Made by a program: the position numbers and the translations under genes. A stretch of DNA of 38,011 nucleotides from Anaerobacillus alkalilacustris (GTDB lineage Bacteria; Bacillota; Bacilli; Bacillales; Anaerobacillaceae). How positions within the stretch are numbered: the stretch's first letter is position 1; every line of letters starts with the position of its first letter. Positions 8,701-15,924 of the stretch are shown here, piece after piece. The DNA lies in NCBI RefSeq assembly GCF_001866005.1, contig NZ_MLQR01000036.1:146646-184656 (forward strand). Direction: 5' to 3'. The notes beneath the pieces were generated by a model, which made no database searches, had not been told where the DNA came from, and was given only the letters and a program-made list of their open reading frames with translations.

Positions 8701-9275
8701 CACTGTTTATTTTCTTTAATTAAATCCTTTGTTATCACAACAGCATTTAAATTCGCTCCTAATGCTTGGATAATAGCCCCAATTGTTATAATCGGTTGAC
8801 CTTCATTTTCTTTTTCATTTAAATCATAAATGCCACCAATTGCTTCAAGTCCCGCCCCAAAACCTTGCATGACATTCCCAAAAGAAAGAATATCTTCTCC
8901 GGCAAGCTTATCAGCTACAGCACTCATAGATGCCCCCATAGACTGCAAGGACGCACCAAGGATTTCAAGACGAGCGGTATCCTCATCACTTTCTTCATCT
9001 TTATCCTGCAAATAGGCTGCATAAGAAGACGTTGCAGCCCCTGCACCGTCAATCCAATCACCGACGAAGTTCAAAGGGTCATCGATTGTTTCCAATCCAC
9101 CTAACATTGCACCTACGGCTTGTATCCCCTCTCCTATGGCAACTAGCTTATTATTCACTTCATTTAACCCAACCAGTTCTCGTACTTCAGCAATTGCTGC
9201 AACAATCGTTCCAATCGCTATCAACCAGGCCCCTATTAAGACATGGCTATTTAAATTATTTTCGTTCTCCACCAC
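8700..9275 (-). CDS. Gly/Ala-rich repetitive protein of unknown function (DUF6944-like)
   Basis: About 191 residues that I do not recognise with certainty; it resembles Bacillus repetitive proteins named DUF6944. It contains repeated amphipathic or hydrophobic segments on the pattern hxhGxxhQAhGA, seen as AIGEGIQAVGAML, ILGASLQSMGASM, VMQGFGAGLEAIGG and TIGAIIQALGANL. An acidic linker (DKDEESDEDTARLE) lies in the middle. The segments may pack as helical hairpins or insert in a membrane, but there is no clear signal peptide. GTG 9275 is preferred because AGGGGGG lies 8 nt upstream; a TTG at 9299 in the same frame has no ribosome binding site. It is convergent with the transpeptidase gene. Confidence 0.7.
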   Translation of the reverse strand: MVENENNLNSHVLIGAWLIAIGTIVAAIAEVRELVGLNEVNNKLVAIGEGIQAVGAMLGGLETIDDPLNFVGDWIDGAGAATSSYAAYLQDKDEESDEDTARLEILGASLQSMGASMSAVADKLAGEDILSFGNVMQGFGAGLEAIGGIYDLNEKENEGQPIITIGAIIQALGANLNAVVITKDLIKENKQ

Positions 9276-9505
9276 CTCAAAAACCCCCCTGTCTATCAAA
9301 ATACATGATATACCTTATTTTATTCCTTCAATATAACCAAAGTTCGCAAAAAGCTAATAAATGGCCGTACATACTTATAGATAATCTCACAAAGATATTG
9401 ATTGTTTCATGACAATCACAGTATTACTAACTTTTTTTCCGCTCATGTATGTATAATTTTTTCAAGCAAGTCAGTTTCTTCATTTATTTCGTTAGGGGTG
9501 ATCAT

Positions 9506-9820
9506 ATGAATATGAGATTGAAACAGTTAAAAAGACATCTCTTTTTTTGCGGGAGTGAACACTGTAATGGACAGCAAGTTGAGGAGGTGATGGATGCGTT
9601 TAAAGAACAATTCGTCGAACATGGACTTTATAAACATATCAAACTAAACAAGACAAGCTGTTTAGGTTTGTGTGGAAATGGCCCTTTCGCTCTCGTCTAC
9701 CCAGAAGGAATTTGGTATTACAACCTTACTGCAAAAGATGTTCCTAGAATTGTGGAAGAGCACTTTATCGACGGTGAACCAGTAGAGGAGTTCGTTATGT
9801 TAAAGCTAGAAAACAAGTAA
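9506..9820 (+). CDS. Thioredoxin-like [2Fe-2S] ferredoxin-domain protein
   Basis: A 104-residue protein with the four cysteines of a thioredoxin-like [2Fe-2S] domain, as in NuoE and related small ferredoxins: Cys15 and Cys20 in FFCGSEHC, and Cys52 and Cys56 in SCLGLCGNGP. The later segment, FALVYPEGIWYYNLTAKDV, matches the strand and helix that close this fold. It probably acts as a cytoplasmic electron carrier or as a sensor domain; no partner is encoded next to it. ATG 9506 is chosen because AGGGGTGA lies 5-6 nt upstream. A longer reading from 9449 would add residues with no ribosome binding site. Confidence 0.85.
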   Translation: MNMRLKQLKRHLFFCGSEHCNGQQVEEVMDAFKEQFVEHGLYKHIKLNKTSCLGLCGNGPFALVYPEGIWYYNLTAKDVPRIVEEHFIDGEPVEEFVMLKLENK

Positions 9821-9879
9821 CTCATCTATTGAAATTATAAACCTTATCTCCTTCTCTAATCATTTTTAACGTAAAAGAA

Positions 9880-9988
9880 TGTCCAAAAAGTGTCTGACAA
9901 CACGCGTATTCTACTATATACAGAGGTACGATTTTAACATCCGTCTATATATAGTTGTAATGCGGTGTCTGACACTTTGTTTTAGGAC
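9880..9988. repeat. 107-nt imperfect palindromic element (MITE-like)
   Basis: The ends are inverted copies. The left end reads AAAGTGTCTGACAACACGC (9887-9905) and the right end, on the other strand, reads AAAGTGTCAGACACCGC. Outside these, gtcc (9881) and ggac (9984) also pair. Inside, CTATATACAGAGG faces CCGTCTATATATAG. The whole unit folds into one long cruciform or hairpin. It has no coding capacity and lies between the ferredoxin gene and the 3' end of aroQ. A non-autonomous mobile element or a processed RNA hairpin are both possible. Confidence 0.7.
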
Positions 9989-10062
9989 AGCCTTTTGAAA
10001 AAACTATGCTTTAAGACTTCTCTTTCAGGTCAATAGGAAATATTTAATGTTTTAATAACGAG

Positions 10063-10509
10063 CTACTGTTTTTGGTCAATAAGATTTTTAGCAGCTCTAA
10101 GTGCAAGAAGGTAGCTATCAAAACCAAAGCCACAAATTACACCTTGAGCAATATCTGAGAATACAGAATGGTGTCTAAACTCATCTCTAGCATGAACGTT
10201 TGACATGTGAATTTCGATAAAAGGTACTTCAAGTATATCTAAAGCATCTCTAATCCCATAGCTATAATGTGTCCAAGCTCCTGCATTGATAATTACTGCA
10301 TCAACCTTATCAAAATACCCTTGGTGAATACGATCAACCATTTCACCTTCACAGTTTGTTTGGAATGTTTCTAATTCAATGTCTAGTTCCTTTGCGAGGT
10401 CTTCCATGTTTTGATTAATTTCATCAAGTGTAATTGTTCCATACATTTTTGGGTTTCTTTTTCCAAACATATTGTGGTTAACACCATGTAACATTAAAAC
10501 TTTACTCAC
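10063..10509 (-). CDS. aroQ: Type II 3-dehydroquinate dehydratase (AroQ family)
   Basis: A 148-residue dehydroquinase that converts 3-dehydroquinate to 3-dehydroshikimate in the shikimate pathway, or in quinate breakdown. The usual type II residues are at the usual positions: Asn11, Arg18, Tyr23, Asn75 (INAGAWTHYS), His81, His101 (IHMSNVHARDEFR) and Arg108. One departure is the loop normally written GPNLN, which here reads GVNHN (9-13). The start is GTG 10509, preceded by GGAGG with 7 nt spacing; an upstream ATG in the same frame overlaps that site. It stands alone, with no other aro genes nearby. The fold is firm; the altered loop leaves the physiological substrate slightly open. Confidence 0.9.
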   Translation of the reverse strand: MSKVLMLHGVNHNMFGKRNPKMYGTITLDEINQNMEDLAKELDIELETFQTNCEGEMVDRIHQGYFDKVDAVIINAGAWTHYSYGIRDALDILEVPFIEIHMSNVHARDEFRHHSVFSDIAQGVICGFGFDSYLLALRAAKNLIDQKQ

Positions 10510-10700
10510 CTTTATTCCTCCAATCATTTTTCCCAAACGCTACCTGATTTTTTCATAATTAGAAACTATTTGTAATCGAGAAGATTATTTGATACTTGTA
10601 TTTTATTATATAGAACCTATTTAATCCAATCGGTAATTTACATGTATTCATAGGAAATTTCTATCGTTTCATCGACCTGCAATTTTCTTAATCTTTATAG

Positions 10701-10731
10701 AAAAAGCACCAAAAACCTTCGTTTTTGATGC
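10701..10731 (-). terminator. Terminator of the phosphorelay operon
   Basis: Read on the minus strand, GCATCAAAAAC-GAAG-GTTTTTGGTGC forms an 11-bp stem with one G-T pair and a tetraloop. It is followed by TTTTT. It lies about 30 nt after the hybrid kinase stop codon. Confidence 0.85.
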
Positions 10732-10759
10732 CTTCCAACAAAACTTGCTTTTAAATTTT

Positions 10760-13627
10760 TTATAATGTCTCTTTATTGACCGGAAATAGAATTTGCCCTG
10801 CTTGTCCTTTTTGTAAAAGTGTTTGTAAAATCGACTTTGAAAGTTTACTTGGTTCATATGGTTTGACTAAATAATCACTTATTCCAAGCGTTTTCCCTTG
10901 TTCCACTTCATCTAATGCAGACGAAATAAAGATTGGAATATTTTTTAAATGCGGATCCTTCTTTAGACTCGTAATCACTTCCCAGCCATTCATATCATCA
11001 TTTAACATAATATCAATGACCACAGCGTCTGGTTTGGTCGTCAGCGATTTTATTTCATCGACCGCTTTTTGACCATTGCTATAATACACGACTCTAAAGC
11101 CTGTGTCTTTTAATTCATTTTGTAGTAATAATCCTAAACTTAAATCATCTTCAATGATGACAACCGTACCATGCTTTGGTTGAGTACAAGTCTCATCCAG
11201 AATCATGGTACGATCCTTTACAGCAGGAAAACGAAGGGTAAATGTACTTCCCACTTGCTCCTCAGATTGCACTAAAACGTCACCATCGTGCGCTTTTATT
11301 ATTTCTTTCACAATGGATAAGCCTAGCCCTGTACCGCCTATCTTACGGCGATCAGAATTATCGATACGATAAAATTTCGTAAATAGTTTAGGAATTGCCT
11401 CTTTTGGAATACCTAGTCCCTCATCTTTCACATCAACATATAAACTATTGTCATCTTCTCTAACTGTGATCGTCACTTCACCGCCGTCAGGTGAATACTT
11501 GACCGCATTTCGAATAACGTTTGTAAATAGTTGATAAATCCTTTCTTTATCACCTAAAATATCCGAATGAACAGCTTTTTCAACAATGTTAAATTGATGA
11601 ATATTCGTATTTACTTGTTGAACTTCAATGACCTTTTCAAGGATTGGGATGATGTTAAAATACTTTTTATCATAGGCTTGCCTACCAGATTCCATCCTTT
11701 GAACATCTAGAAAATCATTAATTAGTGCCGTTAATCTTTTCGCTTCTTGGTAAATCGTCGTCATGTATTTTTTCTGACGTTCAGGTTTTAACTCTTTGGT
11801 CAACATTACCTCTGAGAAGCCAAGAATACTTGAAAGCGGCGTACGAAGTTCATGGCTAACCGTACTGACAAACTCAGATTTCATTTGGTCAATTTCATAT
11901 TGTTTTGTAATATCTTGATGAACAAATACTGTACCAGTTCTTTTGTCATTCCTGTATAGAGGCTCATAATAAACCTTGATTACCCGGTGCTTAGGATCTC
12001 TAATTTTATACGTAAATGAACTTTTATTTTGAGATGATTCTTTTAGGGAGTTCATCATAAATCCGTAAAGTTCCTTCTCTTGTTTCACACGTCCAGTTAA
12101 TTGCTCGATCCATTCAGATACATTCGTATGCTCCTTAGAACAGTCCATTCCCACTAAATGATTAAGTTGCCTATTAGATTGTACAATCGTACCATCTTGT
12201 TGCACTAACTGAACTCCTTCTCTTACAGTTTCCAATATTTCTTTCGTTAAAAGACGCTGACTTTCAATTTCTTCATAAGACTTTAATTTATCCAATGATA
12301 AAGAAATTGGTTTCGCTAGTCCAACAAACTCACCTATTTCTTTAGATAAAAATCTCTTTCCAATACGTGTAAAAACCATGATAGCCGTGACTTCTTTTGT
12401 ATCCGAAAGGACCGGAATGATACAGTCAGAACTCATCATATCTTCAGATGAATAACCTTTTTCTACAGGAAGGCTCTCTCGTTCAATGACAAACGGCTTT
12501 TTCTTTTCGTTCGCTCGAATTAAGATGCTTTCATGGAAATGATCCATAAATTGTTGAACACCTTTTTGGCCGACTCCAAATGAAGCATAATCGTCATGAT
12601 CCAAAAGAACGATCATGCCTTTATCCGCATTCAACACGCTTGCCATATTATCAACCACATTTTGTAATAACTCTTGCCTATTCAGCGTGCTTGAGAGATT
12701 TTTGACTAACTCATTTCTTCTTTTTAACATTTGTTCATTTTCATCTTTATATTGTAACGCTTCTTGCAATGATTCCTGCTGTGCCGTTAATTCATCTTGT
12801 TGAGCAATTAACTCTTCATTTTGCGCAACTAATTCTTGTTTATTTCTCTGAATATTTTTTAACATCGTTTGAAATGCTTTTGATAAAACCCCAATTTCAT
12901 CTTCTCGTTCAACCGACTTAATTTCTCTAATTTCTTGTCCCTTACTAACAAACTCAGCAATACTCGCTAATTCTTGAATCGGCTTAGCAAATTGGATAAA
13001 TATCATTCTTGTCATAAGCGAAATGAGTAGCATCACAAGAAAAATAAACGCGATAAATGCCCATCGACTCTGACTATGTCGATCTAAATTTTCTTGAATC
13101 TTACTGTCAACTATTTCAGAAATTTGGTATCGATAATCATTCAGTATTTCTTTAAAGTTATTAATTTCCGTAGTTACTTGTTCTTCTTGTAATAAACTTT
13201 GGACCGTCTCAATCGATTCTTCTTCAATCATCGGCAAATATCTAATTAAAAGGTCATGAAAATAATAATCATAAAAGTTGTGTACTTCACTTAAATACAA
13301 ATAATCTTCATGACTCCCAACTAATGTTTCCAATTGATTCATTAGCGCATCAATTGTTTTTTGATGATTTTGAATTTCATTATACTTCTCTTGCTGTTGG
13401 TATAAAATGTAACCTCTAGCCTCATAAAACACATCATTAAAGGCATGATTTAAATCTACCGTCACTCTTCGCTTTTCAATTAAATTATGATACTCGCTTA
13501 AAAACTCTTGTTCACTCTTTTCCTCATAATAATGATATAAACCACTAGCAACTGCTATTGCAATCGTTACAGCTACAATAATGACCATTATTTGTCTATG
13601 AATATTCATTTTCACCCAATCAATCAC
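10760..13627 (-). CDS. Hybrid sensor histidine kinase / response regulator (HAMP-GAF-PAS-HK-REC)
   Basis: A 955-residue membrane sensor kinase. Order: TM1 (about 11-31), an extracellular helical sensor (about 35-185), TM2 (189-211), HAMP (about 212-265), a Gln/Glu-rich coiled coil (263-300), GAF (about 315-445), PAS (about 460-575), HisKA with VSHELRTP (His592), HATPase with GTGLGLSIVKEI, and a C-terminal receiver (about 833-945) with the DD pair, VVIDIML phospho-Asp region and YLVKPY. The attached receiver means phosphate can pass to the Hpt domain encoded two genes upstream. The GTG at 13627 overlaps the upstream gene's stop by 8 nt and has GGAGAG before it; ATG 13609 is an alternative. Last gene of a three-gene operon. 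The stimulus is unknown. Confidence 0.93.
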   Translation of the reverse strand: MIDWVKMNIHRQIMVIIVAVTIAIAVASGLYHYYEEKSEQEFLSEYHNLIEKRRVTVDLNHAFNDVFYEARGYILYQQQEKYNEIQNHQKTIDALMNQLETLVGSHEDYLYLSEVHNFYDYYFHDLLIRYLPMIEEESIETVQSLLQEEQVTTEINNFKEILNDYRYQISEIVDSKIQENLDRHSQSRWAFIAFIFLVMLLISLMTRMIFIQFAKPIQELASIAEFVSKGQEIREIKSVEREDEIGVLSKAFQTMLKNIQRNKQELVAQNEELIAQQDELTAQQESLQEALQYKDENEQMLKRRNELVKNLSSTLNRQELLQNVVDNMASVLNADKGMIVLLDHDDYASFGVGQKGVQQFMDHFHESILIRANEKKKPFVIERESLPVEKGYSSEDMMSSDCIIPVLSDTKEVTAIMVFTRIGKRFLSKEIGEFVGLAKPISLSLDKLKSYEEIESQRLLTKEILETVREGVQLVQQDGTIVQSNRQLNHLVGMDCSKEHTNVSEWIEQLTGRVKQEKELYGFMMNSLKESSQNKSSFTYKIRDPKHRVIKVYYEPLYRNDKRTGTVFVHQDITKQYEIDQMKSEFVSTVSHELRTPLSSILGFSEVMLTKELKPERQKKYMTTIYQEAKRLTALINDFLDVQRMESGRQAYDKKYFNIIPILEKVIEVQQVNTNIHQFNIVEKAVHSDILGDKERIYQLFTNVIRNAVKYSPDGGEVTITVREDDNSLYVDVKDEGLGIPKEAIPKLFTKFYRIDNSDRRKIGGTGLGLSIVKEIIKAHDGDVLVQSEEQVGSTFTLRFPAVKDRTMILDETCTQPKHGTVVIIEDDLSLGLLLQNELKDTGFRVVYYSNGQKAVDEIKSLTTKPDAVVIDIMLNDDMNGWEVITSLKKDPHLKNIPIFISSALDEVEQGKTLGISDYLVKPYEPSKLSKSILQTLLQKGQAGQILFPVNKETL

Positions 13628-13985
13628 TCAAAATCTCTCCAATCTTTGTCACTAACTCCATTGGACTGAATGGTTTTGAAATAAAATAGTCGGCCCCTGC
13701 ATGTGTCACTCGTTCCTTATCAGTTTGTTGATTTTTAGCAGAAAGCATGACAATTTTCACTTGGCTTTTATCTGGAATTTCTCTCACTTTTTCAATCACT
13801 TCTAAGCCAGTCATGACAGGCATCATATAATCTATTAAAATTAAATCATAGTCATTTTGATGAATGAGCTCTAGAGCTTCACCACCATCTGTGGCTTCAT
13901 CAATTTCATATTCTTCATCCTCTAACGTATCAACAATCAACATGCGTAATACTTCTTCGTCTTCGGCTAGCAAAATTTTACTCAC
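13620..13985 (-). CDS. Single-domain response regulator (CheY-like receiver)
   Basis: A 121-residue stand-alone receiver. It has the acidic cluster AEDEE near the N-terminus, the phospho-acceptor Asp in LILIDYMMPVMTG, the Ser switch residue in VMLSAKN and the conserved Lys in YFISKPFSP. There is no output domain, so it probably shuttles phosphate between the hybrid kinase and the Hpt protein of the same operon, or binds a partner. GTG 13985 is chosen because GGAGG lies 9 nt upstream; a TTG at 13991 would sit too close to that site. Its stop overlaps the kinase start, pointing to translational coupling. Confidence 0.92.
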   Translation of the reverse strand: MSKILLAEDEEVLRMLIVDTLEDEEYEIDEATDGGEALELIHQNDYDLILIDYMMPVMTGLEVIEKVREIPDKSQVKIVMLSAKNQQTDKERVTHAGADYFISKPFSPMELVTKIGEILSD

Positions 13986-14004
13986 GTCCAAATTCCTCCA
14001 ACAT

Positions 14005-15618
14005 TTATTTCAATTTACGGATTAACCGTTTTATCCGATCTTCAATGACAGAAATATTAAACGGTTTCGTCACATAATCGTCGGCTCCTAGCTTCAGAGC
14101 CATGGAAATATCATTTTCGCTTTTACGTGCCGTAAGCATCAGCACGGTAAAGCGCTCATTATGATCTAAAGATCGAATTTGCTGTAATATTTCGTTTCCA
14201 TCCATATCCGGTAACACGCCATCAAGGATAATAAAAGCTGGTTTTTCATTCACTAACCATTCTTTATCAAAAAACTCTGAACCACTTGCAAAGCTTGCTA
14301 TCTCAATTGAAATCTCTTCGTTAACGGCGATTCTTCTTAATACATCCATCATTATAAATCGAATAATTGGATCATCATCGACAATCGCTGCATTGATGAC
14401 TCGTTTAGCTGGTTTCGGTAATTTTTTATCCCACAATTTAATTGTATTACGTCCAGATTCTTTCGCACTAAATAAAGCATCATCAGCTGCTTTTAATGCA
14501 TCTTTTATAGGAATGTTTCGTTCGTTAATCTCGACAACACCTGCAGAGAAGGTCACCGAAAAATCAATCTCATCACAACAAAATACTTGTTTTGAAAACC
14601 CAGATAACAAACGATTTAACATCGTTTCACCTTCGACCAACGAACAATTTGGTATAAGCATAACAAACTCTTCGCCGCCGAATCTAAAGACTGTATCAAA
14701 GCTACGACTTGAGCTATTCAAATAAGTTGCAAATGCCTTAATCACTTCATCGCCAACTAAATGCCCATATTGGTCATTTATTTTCTTAAAATGGTCAATA
14801 TCCAAAACAGCCAAGCAAAAGCTATTATTTTTTCGTTGGATTTCCGTACATAACCGTTCATAATAAACAGGTAAATGCTTTCTGTTATAGACGCCTGACA
14901 GCTCATCAACAAGAACCAAACTGTCCACTAACGACTTTCGCTCCAACTGTCGTTTAATTCGAACGACAAACTCATCGAGATCAAATGGTTTTGCAATAAA
15001 ATCATCGGCTCCTAATTGGTAGCTTTTCATTCGAACATCCTTATGGTTATCAACACTGATCATAATTTGAGGAACAAATTGTTGCGTTAATTTATGATTT
15101 AATATACTTAAAACACCGAAGCCTGTTCTCTCTTTTAAATATAAATCGATAATGACACAATCAGGGTTGTAATCATAAAGGAACGAAATCGCTTTCTCAG
15201 GATCGGGAGTTGCAAATACGTGCCAACCTTGTTTTTCCAATTCTTCCTTTAAATACATTAAAAGAGTAATATCATCATCAATTAACAAAATTTCCGGAGC
15301 ATCCACCAAGCTTTTCACTTCACGATTAGATTCAAATAACAGTTCATCATGAGTGTCTTGATAACAAATATAAACGAGTTCACTTAAAAACTGTTGCAAG
15401 TCAACAATTTCCCAGTCTTTTGCTTGTTCCTCTTCGATTCCATTCATTAATGGGGTGACAATTTGATTAATTTCTTCCAATCCAATGGTTGCAGAAGTTC
15501 CTTTAATTGAGTGCAAAAAACGATAAACTTCTACATGTGGAATGGCCCTATTTTGATGAAACCACTGTTCAATTTGACTACGTATCGTCCGCATTAACGC
15601 TTTTTGATATTTTTCCAA
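14005..15618 (-). CDS. Hpt-REC-GGDEF-REC signalling protein (diguanylate cyclase)
   Basis: About 537 residues in four modules. First is an N-terminal Hpt domain with the phospho-His motif FLHSIKGTS. Then comes REC1 (LLIDDDITLL, VIIDLYLKE, DFIAKPF), and a GGDEF cyclase domain whose active site reads GGEEF and whose inhibitory site RxxD (RSFD) lies exactly five residues before it. Last is REC2 (AAIVDDDPIIR, IILDGVLPDMDG, DYVTKPFN). It should make c-di-GMP under phosphorelay control, with product inhibition. The TTG at 15618 (MEKYQKAL) is preferred over a TTG at 15669, because an upstream G-rich stretch (AAGGGGGCGG) can serve as ribosome binding site; this start is uncertain. First gene of the operon with the REC protein and hybrid kinase. 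Confidence 0.9.
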   Translation of the reverse strand: MEKYQKALMRTIRSQIEQWFHQNRAIPHVEVYRFLHSIKGTSATIGLEEINQIVTPLMNGIEEEQAKDWEIVDLQQFLSELVYICYQDTHDELLFESNREVKSLVDAPEILLIDDDITLLMYLKEELEKQGWHVFATPDPEKAISFLYDYNPDCVIIDLYLKERTGFGVLSILNHKLTQQFVPQIMISVDNHKDVRMKSYQLGADDFIAKPFDLDEFVVRIKRQLERKSLVDSLVLVDELSGVYNRKHLPVYYERLCTEIQRKNNSFCLAVLDIDHFKKINDQYGHLVGDEVIKAFATYLNSSSRSFDTVFRFGGEEFVMLIPNCSLVEGETMLNRLLSGFSKQVFCCDEIDFSVTFSAGVVEINERNIPIKDALKAADDALFSAKESGRNTIKLWDKKLPKPAKRVINAAIVDDDPIIRFIMMDVLRRIAVNEEISIEIASFASGSEFFDKEWLVNEKPAFIILDGVLPDMDGNEILQQIRSLDHNERFTVLMLTARKSENDISMALKLGADDYVTKPFNISVIEDRIKRLIRKLK

Positions 15619-15924
15619 CTTACGTTCCGCCCCCTTCCACGATTTTTGTATACAAACAAAAACATTCAATATTTATAAATATCGTAATCATGCAAAATAC
15701 TTGTCTCCATGAACTATACTACCATATTTTTTTTACGATCATAATGTATATTCATATCTAATTCGACAAATTTTTCCTTCATTATATTCATAAAGCCCTC
15801 ATAATTATTAGGTAGCCTACTCTTACAGGAACGTTAGGATCTATAGAAAAAATAATAAAGAAACCCTCAAATTGAAGTTACGTTAAATGGCATGAATACC
15901 CATATAAAGGAGAGTGCTCAATTA
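15619..15924. other. Intergenic region between the phosphorelay operon and the glycosidase gene
   Basis: About 300 bases between divergent genes. It is AT-rich and should contain both promoters. I could not assign a convincing -35/-10 pair and see no strong hairpin or repeat in it. Confidence 0.4.

Noticed and set aside
9449..9505. Longer start for the [2Fe-2S] protein
   Set aside because: The added residues are hydrophobic and aromatic with no ribosome binding site, while AGGGGTGA fits ATG 9506.
10669..10857. Small Lys-rich reading frame on the minus strand
   Set aside because: It runs through the operon terminator and the last codons of the hybrid kinase in another frame, with no ribosome binding site.
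14393..14725. Plus-strand reading frame opposite the GGDEF protein
   Set aside because: It is antisense to a strongly supported multi-domain gene and shows no recognisable domain.
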